This document shows positions 1 to 11,300 of a DNA stretch of 64,000 nucleotides, one piece after another. A program made the translations under genes and the position numbers. The notes below the pieces were generated by a model. The model was not told the DNA's origin. It saw nothing but the letters and a program-made list of their open reading frames with translations, and ran no database searches. Source of the DNA: Phoronis australis (Eukaryota > Phoronida > Phoronidae); the NCBI GenBank assembly GCA_002633005.1, contig NMRA01000002.1:270876-334875 (forward strand), written 5' to 3'. How positions within the stretch are numbered: the first letter of the stretch is position 1; every line of letters begins with the position of its first letter.

Positions 1-183
1 AAAGGGGATGTGGAAACGATAATTCACACAGTCACGCTTACGTGGGGGCTGACGCAAGAAATAGTAAAGAACAGCCAGCGACATTAGTTAAATCTGCTAA
101 CCAGTTTGACTGAGATGCAATAAGCGAAAAACAAAATTTGACTAGCCGTTTTTTATTACTTCAAGATCATACACAAACATACA

Positions 184-315
184 TTATTGCCAACGTTTGA
201 ATTCAGGTAGCAACGAAATCGGTAACCCAGTAAGGCACTTGTACGGTCCCTTCGGTCGCCCCACATCCTCTATAACCCGGCAGTTATATTCATCAAAATA
301 TTGAGAATTTGACAG
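184..315 (-). CDS. Possible terminal coding exon of an unidentified minus-strand gene
   Basis: On the minus strand, reading from 315 down to a TAA at 184-186, there is an open stretch of 43 codons. It contains the runs FDEYNCRVIEDVGRPKG and YKCLTGLPISLLPEF, which look more protein-like than the surrounding AT-rich translations. An in-frame TGA lies just upstream, so it could be coding only as a 3' exon. A candidate acceptor AG sits at 316-317, but its pyrimidine tract is poor. I do not recognise the protein family. The gene's body would lie upstream on the minus strand, towards higher coordinates, and no partner exon is evident there. It may equally be chance or a transposon relic. Confidence 0.22.
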   Translation of the reverse strand: MSNSQYFDEYNCRVIEDVGRPKGPYKCLTGLPISLLPEFKRWQ

Positions 316-639
316 CTTTCCGTGAGTTGTGAGATTAGTTCAAAATACGAGAGCTTCCCACCTTAATAGAATTTGGAGGGTTGGCAAAACCATTGTCACA
401 TTTCTCTGGCCTGATTTTTTCGAATATATGTTTTATCTAGTGCACAGCAGACGGAAACTCAGCGCGGTAGACAAAGTCGCTGAAAGCGGAGGTTTTGACG
501 CCGGCGGTGTTCTTAAACTTTGCAAACAAGGGAAGAAAATAAAGTGACAAAAAGGTTCAAGTATTATATTTTGAAGTGAGTTCATGACCCAAGACAATAA
601 CTCGTTACCTGTATTGTAATTCAGATTGCTAAACCACAG

Positions 640-900
640 TCTCGGAGTCCCGGCGTCGTTGCACTCATCGTGATCATCGATCTTTTTCTAAAAGTCGGGG
701 AATCGCGTGTTTCCTTAGCACTAGGCGCTAAATCTTCATTCTTTAAAAGTCGGGGAAGGGCGCTTAACCGAGAGGTGGGCGCTTAACTGGAAATCTTCAA
801 AAATCGCAGGGGGCGCTTAACCGAGCAGTGGGCGGTTAAATCGAAAATCCACTTAAAGTCGGGGATGGGTGGTTAACTGAGCATGGGCATTAACTCGAAC
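640..900. repeat. Degenerate GC-rich tandem repeat (GGGCGCTTAACCGAG-like)
   Basis: The phrases AAAGTCGGGGA and GGGCGCTTAACYGAG recur several times at irregular spacing of roughly 40-60 bases. A similar phrase (GGGTGGGCGCTTATTATAG) occurs again near 35850. This looks like a decayed tandem repeat or transposon fragment. No coding content is seen. Confidence 0.5.
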
Positions 901-1787
901 GATTACGGTATACAGCTTTGTTATATACAGCTTTGTACCAAGGCTAAGCGGAGGTATGCTTGCCTTTGTCAAAAAACTAACATGTGACTTAGGGCAGTTA
1001 CTATAAATATGGGTCCAGAGTACAATCTTTGTACTTGAAATCAGATTTCAAATTACGTTGATATTTTTGTTATACCAATTAGTACAAAGTCAAAATAAGT
1101 TCTATTTTTTTGCACTCAACAATATTGTGGTTTATGCAGAGTGTGTAGTCCAAATATGCAATTGATGACCTTGAAATTAGAGCTATGCAAAGTCGAGAAA
1201 AGTCTTCGAAATTTCGAGTTCAGACAAGAGCTCTTCACTTTAATGCTGGGGTCATTAAGTGCAAACTGAGACTATGCAACTAACCACATAAACCAAAATG
1301 TACTTGAGGTCTTGTTGATGCAAAACTAAAACTAACAAAAATAAATTTGAGTTTGATTTTGAGTAGATTAGACCCCGTGCTGAGGCCAATTTTATAGTGG
1401 AAATCAAGTTCTTCGAAGATGGATTTACAGTTATTAAATCTTAAATGGAATGAATGGGAAATTTTAGCACAAGTTTCTCCGCTCACAGATAAGGCCAGAT
1501 TGCTTTAAGTTTCATTGTATCAATTTCATTCAAAAGAATTTCCACGAGACTTGGGTGTTAAAGCTTCATTTATCCCTGTACTATCCAAAAACACATGGCT
1601 CACAAACAATAACATGAAGGGTCATGAAGCTGTTACCAATGTTAACTGATCTAGCCCGAGAGGTGAATACTTTGAGAACACTGAACTGTACTCTTCTTAG
1701 ATTACACGGCAACTGGCGTACAAAATAACCCCCTCCAAAGGACCTTAGGTTGCAATTTGTGAGATGCAGATAGGTAGTGTGAGTATT
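901..1787. other. Non-coding stretch with a short recurring motif at its left edge
   Basis: A motif close to TATACAGCTTTGTACCAAGG occurs at 924-948, with a partial copy at 909-920. It recurs at 1791, 4770 and 7871. The remainder is AT-rich DNA in which I see no gene. Confidence 0.45.
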
Positions 1788-2133
1788 TAGTGTACAGCTT
1801 TGTACCGAGGCTAGGTTGTGTCCAATGCTAAGACATTGTCATTGAAGTCATTGAACAAAAAAATAATAGTTTTGGCATAAACTCACTTGTCAAACAGGCG
1901 ACGAATATCACGAACAAAGAGTCCATTCAGTGCGTGAATCAAACGGGGAATGAATGGCCACTGGTCTTTAAACGGGTGAATTTTCCGTGTGTCACGAATT
2001 TCCCCTTACCCAACATTTTATTAGTCTTTTAAAAGTTTTAGGCACACACCAGAGGCCCCTCGTTGGTTCCCTAGCACGAGCACCACCTAGCGGCTTCTCA
2101 TTTTTGTTAAGATCAAGGTCGTAAACTTTAAAA

Positions 2134-2173
2134 ATGGCGGATAACGATGAGGAAGTTCGAAAGGATGTCACAG
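2134..2173 (+). CDS. BLOC1S2: BLOC1S2 first coding exon, duplicate copy 1
   Basis: ATG at 2134 starts [13 protein letters not shown], followed by one base of a split codon and the donor GTAATG. The coding sequence is the same as that of 5265-5304. It splices in phase (phase 1) to the exon at 8631. Either copy could be the real first exon. If the duplication is an assembly artefact, the two are alleles of one exon. The context AAAATGGCGGA resembles a YY1-type element overlapping the start codon. Confidence 0.6.
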
Positions 2174-2356
2174 GTAATGCATTTCTGTCTGGTTCTGGAT
2201 ATGCATGTCGCCAAGTAGCACCTAAGAAGCTGCGTAGTAATTGATGTTATAGTTAGAGTTAAAAAAACAAAATTCTAAGGGTTTTACGATGTACGGTAAC
2301 ACGGTCGAGCGTCCTCAGCCGTCTGATCGTCGAAGGTATGACACTCGGGACTACAA

Positions 2357-3247
2357 ATTCCACGGTAGGCAATGACCATCGCCTCTGTTGGTCCGAACCA
2401 GAGGCGATGTAGAGGCTATAGGCGCTCTGCCTCGCACCGACTAAACCATCAAAGCCACGTTGTTATAACTACCTTTTGCGCATAGACGAACACCTTAGGA
2501 GGTTGTCGATGTGTTTAAGTTCTTCCAACTCGAACAAATACTCCCGTTATGAAACTTTTTCTTCGAGCAGTCCCTATTTCAGTTCCCAAAATCGTGAAAT
2601 CAACTTTTTCATTTTTTTAACCAGGCCGAAGGTCAGAAGTTGCGGACCTACCGGCGAACTTTGAAAGCTGAAGTTCCCGCCCTTCGCGTACGTGCTGCCG
2701 GGAACCAGCCGTGCATTTGCCGTGTTGTTAAACATTAAAATGTCAAATATGTGCACAAAGACTATTAAATGTCATATCAACAGCATTTATTTTTATCAAA
2801 TACAAACAATAATTCATTGAAATACAATCAGTTTCAAGTAACGCCAATTAAAGACAAGTATAAGTGGTGGCATTTTGGAAACGAACATTTGACTGACAAG
2901 ACCGCAATGGCTCACCTTTGGCCTATTTAAAGATTGAGGTCATGAATTGGAGCGTGCGAAGTATAAAAAATGGTGAGTTCACGATTTTGGGAACTGAAAT
3001 AGGGACTGCTCGAAGAAAAAGTTTCATAACGGGAGTATTTGTTCGAGTTGGAAGAACTTAAACACATCGACAACCTCCTAAGGTGTTCGTCTATGCGTAA
3101 AAGGTAGTTATAACAACGTGGCTTTGTTGGTTTAGTCGGTGCGAGGCATAATTCGCCGAAAAGCTTCCGGCGTACAGAGCGCCTATAGCCTCTACATCGC
3201 CTCTGGTTCGGGCCAACAGAGGCGATGGTCATTGCCTAATTCCACGG
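2357..3247. mobile_element. Foldback DNA transposon with long TIRs and a 9-bp target duplication (MULE-like)
   Basis: The element spans 2366-3238 and is flanked by the 9-bp direct repeat ATTCCACGG (2357-2365 and 3239-3247). It starts TAGGCAATGACCATCGCCTC and ends with the reverse complement. The inverted arms run about 240-260 bases (2366 to about 2604, and about 2976 to 3238) with few mismatches; one arm has a small insertion. The centre of about 370 bases encodes nothing recognisable, so the element is non-autonomous. A 9-bp duplication with long TIRs is typical of Mutator-like elements, but without a transposase the superfamily is inferred. The empty site is visible in copy 2 near 5510, where CTACAAATTCCACGGGTGC is uninterrupted. 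Confidence 0.85.
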
Positions 3248-4586
3248 GTGCTTCACTTCAGCCGTCCATATCAAACACAGAATGGGTTCACTGCTAAATC
3301 ACAATCAAGGTCCGTATTCGAGAGTTGACAGTGTTACGGTCTAAAATTTTTTTTTTTGGTCACTTACCAAATGCCAACTGAATCTCATATGCAAAGAGTT
3401 ATTTAGTTGTGCAAATCAAAAAATAATAATCAAAATCCTACAATGTTTGAGAAATTTATGCCTGTTTTTGTCTATAAATTTCATGCATTTTAGCGTTACG
3501 AGTGGCCACTTTAAAAATTACAATTTTCAACTGTCAACAGTAGAAAAGAAATTTATTTTATTAAGTATTAGATATAACTGGGAATAACTTGAGTCACTTT
3601 CAGAATCACTTAATAGATGAAGTTGTGCTTAATCATTAAGAAATGGTAGGGTTCATCATAAAACAGGCACTCGTTACGATATTTGTAAATTCTGTGTTTC
3701 TAACCCTCACCTACTGTAAAGAAGGTTAAGAAATAAAAGTTCATACTCTGTAAAAAAAGAACTACAGAATGTGTTAGCCTAGGCAACACAGCAAATTATT
3801 CAATGTTTAAACAAACCAAAAGTTTGGATATTGACTGGGTTCTGCTATGTTGCAAATGGGCCAAAAAGGCTAACAAAATGTAGTGTGCATACCCCCATGT
3901 GGAATTCAGAACACAAATGGTCATTGCAAATGAAATTATTGCCTTTTAAATAACAACATGGTGCTTATTATCATCAAAGAAAAATAAATGGCCATACAAC
4001 AAAATTTTGTCTCCGACCAGGCACTCTATTAGCCGTACAACTTGGTACAATCCTGCTCCTTAAACCTGGTGAACTGTAGATTCTTTCGTCGCTATGGTCA
4101 TGAAAGCAGACGAGGAAATCAGAGGCACTCAAATCTTGATTTGATGGAGTTCGTGACCTCTAGAGAGTTGCTCGCTTGCCTGTGTAGGAGGCGCTGTTCG
4201 AACAGAATGCCTGTGGATTAACAAGATCGACAGATGGCATCACAAGTGGACCTGCGCTGAGTGCTTTTCGAGGATTGTTTTTTGTTGCCATTCTGCGAGT
4301 GGTAGTTGACCCATTTTGCAAGTGTGAGAATGGCATTGTGGTAAAGTGAGGTCACGTTTGGCGAGTTGAGCAACGAAAAACTGAATTCACATTTGGCGAG
4401 TAAGCCTCAAGCCCAGGTCGCCAACTACAATTGTAGCTCGCAGAGTGTGAGCTTGTACTCGCCAAATCGGACCCTGACATAGAAGGACACCTTAGGAGGC
4501 TGTTGATGTCTTTAATTCCTTCCAACTCAAATACTGGTGTTATCAAACTTTTTCTTCGAGCAGTGCTTCGTTCAGTTCCCAAAATC

Positions 4587-4587
4587 N
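4587..4587. other. Single N: contig join
   Basis: A lone N sits exactly where duplicated copy 1 stops. The next 180 bases or so (4588-4766) are not matched elsewhere in the window, and then copy 2 begins. A single N is how some assemblers record a negative or unknown gap between overlapping contigs. Confidence 0.8.
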
Positions 4588-4990
4588 GACGCTGATATTT
4601 GGCAGTAACAAGTCTTAACATACACTCTATGCGACAGGCTATCGGCAAATTGTGCAGTTATCTCCCCTCGCTTATAAATTCCTGCTTTTGTGTATTTCTT
4701 ATGAAGGGCTGCTGGCAAGATTTAGCGCATGCGCAGTAGTGCATGTTACAAATTTCTGGCGTTGAGTAGTGTACAGCTTTGTACCGAGGCTAGGTTGTGT
4801 CCTATGCTAAGACATTGTCATTGAAGTCATTGAACAAAAAAAATAATAGTTTTGGCATAAACTCACTTGTCAAACAGGCGACGAATATCACGAACTTCAA
4901 AATCTTCAAAGAGTCCATCTTTAAACGGGTGAATTTTCCGTGAGTCACGAATTTCCCCTTACCCAACATTTTATTAGTCTTTTAAAAGTG

Positions 4991-5264
4991 TAAGACAAAA
5001 CAACACCAGCCTCCCGTTCAGTGACGCTAGGACCTCGCTAAAAAGCAAGACTTCGCGAGATTACGTGAGATATTGCCGTGTATTTAAAATAAGAACACGT
5101 GACTTTGACTAGGTTTTAGCTAGGTCCTAGCGTAGGTCCTAGCGTCTACTGAACGCACGCCTGGTTCCCGGGCCTCACAAGCTGACGTTACGAGTCTGTG
5201 TTGGAGACTACTAGCGGCTTCCGGCTTCTCATTTTTGTTAAGGTCAAGGTCGTAAACTTTAAAA
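4991..5264 (+). promoter_or_regulatory. BLOC1S2: Candidate BLOC1S2 promoter / 5' UTR
   Basis: This region directly precedes the copy-2 start codon. It contains CTTCGCGAGATT near 5050, similar to the TCTCGCGAGA housekeeping-promoter motif, and AACACGTGAC at about 5096. The latter matches a CACGTG E-box and most of the CLEAR consensus bound by TFEB/MITF-type factors, which control lysosomal genes. A CTTCCGG ETS-like core lies near 5217, and the start codon sits in AAAATGGCGGA, a YY1-like context. No clear TATA box is present. The assignments rest on motif resemblance and position only. Copy 1 lacks much of this region. Confidence 0.4.
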
Positions 5265-5304
5265 ATGGCGGATAACGATGAGGAAGTTCGAAAGGATGTC
5301 ACAG
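5265..5304 (+). CDS. BLOC1S2: BLOC1S2 exon 1 (copy 2)
   Basis: Encodes [13 protein letters not shown] plus one base, then donor GTAATG. I prefer this copy as the reference exon because its segment runs without a break to the downstream exons. Confidence 0.75.
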
Positions 5305-8300
5305 GTAATGCATTTCTGTCTGGTTCTGGATTTGCATGTCGCCAAGTAGCACCTAAGAAGCTGCGTAGTAATTGATGTGGAAACGTAAATCATAACTAGT
5401 TAGAGTTAACAAAAAATTCTAAGGGTTTTACGGTGTACGGTAACACGATCGAGCGTCCTGCTCAGCCGTCTGATCGTCGAAGGTATGACACTCGGACTAC
5501 AAATTCCACGGGTGCTTCTCTTCAGCCGTCCATATCAAACACAAAACTCAATAAATTTACACAAAACGGGTTCACGACTAAATCTCAATCAAGGTCCGTA
5601 TTGGAGAGTTGACAGTGTTACGGTCTAAAATTATTTTTTTTGGTCACTTACCAAATGCCAACTGAATCTCAAGTCATATGCAAAGAGTTATTTAGTTGTG
5701 CAAATCAAAAAAGAATAATCAAAATCCTACAATGTTTGAGAAATTTATGCCTGTTTTTGTCTATAAATTTCGTGCATTTTAGCGTTACGAGTGGCCACTT
5801 TAAAAATTACAATTTTCAACTGTCAACAGTAGAAAAGAAATTTATTGTATTAAGTATTAGATAACTGGGAATAACTTGAGTCACTTTCAGAATCACTTAA
5901 TAGATGAAGTTGTGCTTAATCATTAAGAAATGGTAGGGTTCATCATAAAACAGGCACTCGTTACGAAATTTGTAAATTCTGTGTTTCTAACCCTCACCTA
6001 CTGTAAAGAAGGTTAAGAAATAAAAGTTCACACTCTGTAATAAAAAGAACTACAGAATGTGTTAGCCTAGGCAACACAGCAAATTATTCAATGTTTAAAC
6101 AAACCAAAAGTTTGGATATTGACTGGGTTCTGCTATGTTGAAAACGGGCCAAAAAGGCTAACAAAATGTAGTGTACATACCCCCATGTGGAATTCAGAAC
6201 ACAAATAGTCATTGCAAATGAAATTATTGCCTTTTAAATAACAACATGGTGCTTATTATCATCGAAGAAAAATAAATGGCCATACAACAAAATTTTGTCT
6301 CCGACCAGGCACTCTATTAGCCGTACAACTTGGTACAATACTGCTCCTTAAACCTGGTGCTGTAGATTCTTTCGTCACTATGGTCATGAAAGCAGACGAG
6401 GAAATCAGAGGCACTCAAATCTTGATTTGCTGAAGTTCGTGACCTCTAGAGAGTTGCTCGCTTGCCTGTGTAGGAGGCGCTGTTCGAACAGAATGCCTGT
6501 GGATTAACAAGATCGACAGATGGCATCACAAGTGGACCTGCGCTGAGTGCTTTTCGAGGATTGTTTTTTGTTGCCATTCTGCGAGTGGTAGTTGACCCAT
6601 TTTGCAAGTGTGAGAATGGCATTGTGGTAAAGTGAGGTCACGTTTGGCGAGTTGAGCAACGAAAAACTGAATTCACATTTGGCGAGTAAGCCTCAAGCCC
6701 AGGTCGCCAACTACAATTGTAGCTCGCAGAGTGTGAGCTTGTACTCGCCAAATCGGACCCTGACATAGAAGGACACCTTAGGAGGCTGTTGATGTCTTTA
6801 ATTCCTTCCAACTCAAATACTGGTGTTATCAAACTTTTTCTTCGAGCAGTGCTTCGTTCAGTTCCCAAAATCCGTAACTGGCCATTCAACACTGCACGTG
6901 GCAGGTGGTATGACGTACGTCATATCCGCTGTCGTGGGCAGTGTAAAACTGGCCAGTTACCAATTTTGTAAACTGAACGAAGGACTGCTTGAAGAAAAAG
7001 TTTGATAACGGGAGTATTTGTTCAAGTTGGAAGGAATTAAAGACCACCTCCTTAGGTATCTCTTTATATGCACGTAAGATATTTATAACAATATGACTTT
7101 GGTGCTTTAGTCAGTGTGAGGCATAATTCACCGAAAAGTTTTCGGCATATGAAGCGCCTATAGGAATTACACCGTCTCTGTTTAGCCAGACTGTGGTCAC
7201 TGCGTAACTGTACTGTAGTCTGTAGTTTTGCTTCTAGCCAGCCAGCTAGCAGCATAAAGATTATCATCAAAATACAGACCTCGAAATTGCATGCAGCTCA
7301 AGTAGTTCTGCTTGTCACCTTGTCGTGAAACTAATCAACATGTAGAGTGAAAGAGTAGCAAGGGTGCATGCAAAATCTGGAAATCAACCAACACTCACCT
7401 TGCCCATTACAGCCGAAGTGAAAAGCAATCTAATGAACGTCAAAAGCGTAATTCTCCACCTTTTGTAACAAAGAAGTTTTTCTTCGGTTTGAAAACAGTA
7501 CGTGCCATTTCCTAAATTTTTGCGACATTTCTCGAGAGATGATGACAGCTTCAATGCAGCAAAGTTTGTTCTTGAAATCTGTTTGCTGGTATTAGAATAC
7601 TGAAAACTTAAAATAAAATGAATCAGTTCCGATTATTTGTTGTGACATGTATGCAACCTTGTAGAAGAGAACAGTTGATTGAAGAATCGGGGAAAAAAGA
7701 AAGTAGCCAATAGGTGACGCAATATTTCTTGGCACCAAAATCCGACTTAGATCACACCAAAGTATTAGCTGTAGATTAACAGTAGAACCCTAATTTTTCA
7801 AATACCGATAAATAATTTAGTTTACTCATGGAAGAATGTGGATTTTAATGATACTAGTTTTGTATATATAGTATACAGTTTTGCACCAAGGCTAAGGGCA
7901 GTGTTCCTGTTCGAAAGCGCTCATATTTTTAGCTTTTTAAAAGATGAAATGAAAAACAAACAATACTTTAGAAATCGTAAGCTGTGAATAATATGATGTA
8001 CCAATACATCAATAATTACTTACCTCACAGTGTTTTGTCATACTTAACAAGTCATCTAAAAAGTTAAGCCATGTTTGTTATAAGATTGTTACTGATTGAC
8101 CTCTGGTTCATGCAGCGCACATCTTGCTGTCTTTTGGACAGGCAGAATTTATTTTAGATGGGTTCGGCAGGATGGGCATAAGTAAATTAAGAATAGAAAA
8201 ATTAGGCTTGAAATGATGACCATTTTCTTGATTCTTTCAGCTGGTCAGTTGGCACTAAAATAGATCTGCCATCAATAACTCAGAAATAAAAACTTTACTT

Positions 8301-11300
8301 CACTGAAAAGTGTGTTCTTATCTCACTTCTAAATATTCCACGGCGTGCGGCGCACTGTTTTGTGTGTGGCAGTTGGGTATATTTCTGATGGAAATGAACA
8401 TTTGTAGATGTTTGTCATTGCTTCACATATAACGAATGCTTTGCCATTGTTCTAGAAACTAAATTCCAGAGGGCGTAATCAGAACACAAACTCCTTTCAG
8501 AACAATTGTGTCATGTGAAGAGGTCAGTAGAGATCCAGATAGGATTTTATTCTATAACTTTATATAGTAACAGCTTGATGTGCTGCACAGTATTGGAAGC
8601 CTAATTCAGTGATTTCTTTTTTGTACTTAGTTGAACCACCACAGATTGAAGTGGGTCATGATGCAGTTGAGTCTACACCACCCGATGTGATGGGGTTGGC
8701 CGAAGACACATTCCATAAACTTTCGCAATACTTGCATGGGGAGCTGACTAGTGAGTATAGTTCAAAGAGTTGTAGAAACACAGGAAATCATCGGCTGTTC
8801 CAGATTGATGTTCTGTTATTACTGTCTGTCATTTTCATAAAGCTGCATTTTGTGGGTGTTTAGCTGTCAATTTTGAATTCTTAACCATTTAGCATTTTGG
8901 ATTTTAGAAGCATGGCATGCTCATCCATTCTTGAATTGTTGCCAGATAAGCTTGTTACTCAAGTCACAGGCAATGTGTTCATGCGCCTTTTTCAAATGTG
9001 GAATTTTCATGCGCCCACATATATTTGTGGGCGCATTACGCTGTATCCCCAAAACTATAGGATGGATGTTCATGAAATGTTTGCAGATGTGTTCTTGTCA
9101 TGGATTGGACAGCATGAGCGTCTCCTCAGACAGATTCGACCATCAGCCTGTGCCTCAGTGGCAATTAATTTTAGTTTCTCATGTTTGCCTCTATATCTTC
9201 TGAAATCCTTAGCAGCTTTTCAAAAAAATTGACAAATGGACATCTATCAGGGAGGAAAAGGCCACTTTTTTGTTTTTGGATGCATTCGGTGTATTGTGCA
9301 CCACTTAGTGATGATTTCTGTATTTGAGTCTGTTTTTGAGCCTGTTTTTTTTTTGACATGTGCCTCTCTCTGGGCTCTCTGGGCCAAAGCACTCTGAGAA
9401 TCATGAAAAGTGGTATACGTGTTCCCAAAGAGCACGGGTGGCTCTTGACTGCTGTGGTTTCCTCTAGTGGAATTTTTTATGTCTTTGTCTGTGTCTGTAT
9501 CTCTCAAACCCTCTGCAGGATTCGTGTTGAATTTGACGTGTGTTTCTATGAAGGTGACAACGGATGACGACGACTTTCGGATGGATCCGACTATTGCTGT
9601 GGCCCTTGAAGTCAATGTTATTTGGAGCTCCTTGATGGATTTTTATGAAATTTGGCAAATAGGTTTTTATTAAAGAGGCAATGACAACTTTCTGTTTTTA
9701 GATGGATTTTACATAATATACGCTGCCAAGTGGCGACACATAAACATGTGACACATTATGCTGTCGTCCCTATCCCTGCGTCCAGCGTCCATCCAGCATC
9801 CATTCAGCTATATCTCCGAAACNGGCAATTAATTTTAGTTTTTCATGTTTGCCTCTATATCTTCTGAATTCCTTAGCAGCTTTTCAAAAAAATTGACAAA
9901 TGGACATCTATCAGGGAGGAAAAGGCCACCTTTTTGTTTTTGGATGCATTCGGTGTATTTTGCACCACCTAAGTGATGATTTCTGTATTTGAGTCTGTTT
10001 TTGAGCCTGTTTTTTTTGACATGTGCCTCTCTCTGGGCTCTCTGGGCCAAAGCACTCTGAGAATCATGAAAAGTGGTATACGTGTTCCCAAAGAGCTCTT
10101 GACTGCTGTGGTCTCCTCTAGTTGAATTTTTTATGTCTTTGTCTGTGTCTGTATCTCTCAAACCCTCTGCAGGATTCGTGTTGAATTTGACGTGTGTTTC
10201 TCTAAAGGTGACAACGGATGACGACGACTTTCGGATGGATCCGACTATTGCTGTGGCCCTTGAAGTCAATGTTATTTGGAGCTCCTTGATGGATTTTTAT
10301 GAAATTTGGCAAATAGGTTTTTATTAAAGAGGCAATGACAACTTTCTGTTTTTAGATGGATTTTACATAATATACGCGGCCAAGTGGCGACATATAAACA
10401 TGTGGCACATTATGCTGTCATCCCTGTCCCTGCGTCCAGCATCCATTCAGCATCCACTGCTCTATCTCCGAAACCCTTTGATATACGTTCATGAAATGTT
10501 GCACATATGTTCCTTTCATGGATGGGACAGTACTTTGAGTGAACTTTCGGATGGATCCAACTACCGGTGTGCCCCCTAGTGGTAATTTTAGTTTTTTTGC
10601 GTTTACGTCTGTATCTTGAAAGGACAGCACATTCATAAAATTTGGCAGCTAGCCATCTATTAGTGAAATGAATAGGTTTCTTTTAAAAGTCCACGGATAA
10701 ATTTGACGTATAGCAGCTTTTATTATCATGAAATTTTGCAAATATGTGTCTATTCAGGAGACAACGATGCTTTTTCATTTTCGGGCAGATTTGACATATT
10801 CTGCACCACTTGGTGGCCATTTTACAAAATTTTTGTACGTTTTTGACTTCACCCTCACCATCCACCAAACAGCTTGAAGGATCATTATCAAAATTTGAAG
10901 ATGTGTTGCTAATAAGAAGACGGAGACTGACGTTAATTTTCGGACGTGTTCAACTACTGTGGCACCCTCTAGTGGCAATTTTTTGTGTTCACGGCTGTAT
11001 CTCCTTTACCCATCACAAGGTCTTTCTGAAATTTTGTTGATATGTTCCTATGATGGAGATGGCAAAAAATGACGGCCACTTTCAGACCTATTCAACTATA
11101 GCTGTGCTCCACAGAGGCAATTTTATTTTTTACTTTTGCCTCTGTAACTTAAGAGTTCTTTGCTGCTTTTTCATGAAATTTGGAAAATAATTTTTTATTA
11201 TGAAGACGACAGCTCCTTTCCTTTTTGTTATGGATTTGACCTTTTCTGCACCAACTAGTTGCTATTTTAATTATATTTTAGTCTGTTTTTGTCCTCTGCT

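Larger units (their letters stand above)
1788..4586 (+). repeat. Duplicated segment, copy 1 (likely a contig end)
   Basis: This segment matches 4767-6872 nearly base for base, with scattered substitutions and small indels. It includes the BLOC1S2 first exon and its flanks. Copy 1 has an extra 873-bp transposon at 2366-3238 and lacks about 200 bases of promoter-side sequence found in copy 2. It stops at the single N at 4587, and its last bases match copy 2 up to about 6872. An unmerged overlap of two heterozygous contigs fits best. A genuine tandem duplication is the alternative. Confidence 0.85.
4767..6872 (+). repeat. Duplicated segment, copy 2
   Basis: Partner of 1788-4586. It carries the empty site of the 9-bp-duplication transposon and additional promoter-proximal sequence at about 4995-5200. 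It continues without a break into 6873 onward, whereas copy 1 ends at the N. It contains no gene other than the BLOC1S2 first exon; the remainder (5305-6765) is intronic and AT-rich. Confidence 0.85.

Noticed and set aside
9171-10327. Several overlapping 60-144-codon frames on both strands with repeated similar proteins
   Set aside because: They are translations of the degenerate array and of the N-centred doubling; similarity between them comes from the DNA repeat, and no family motif is present.
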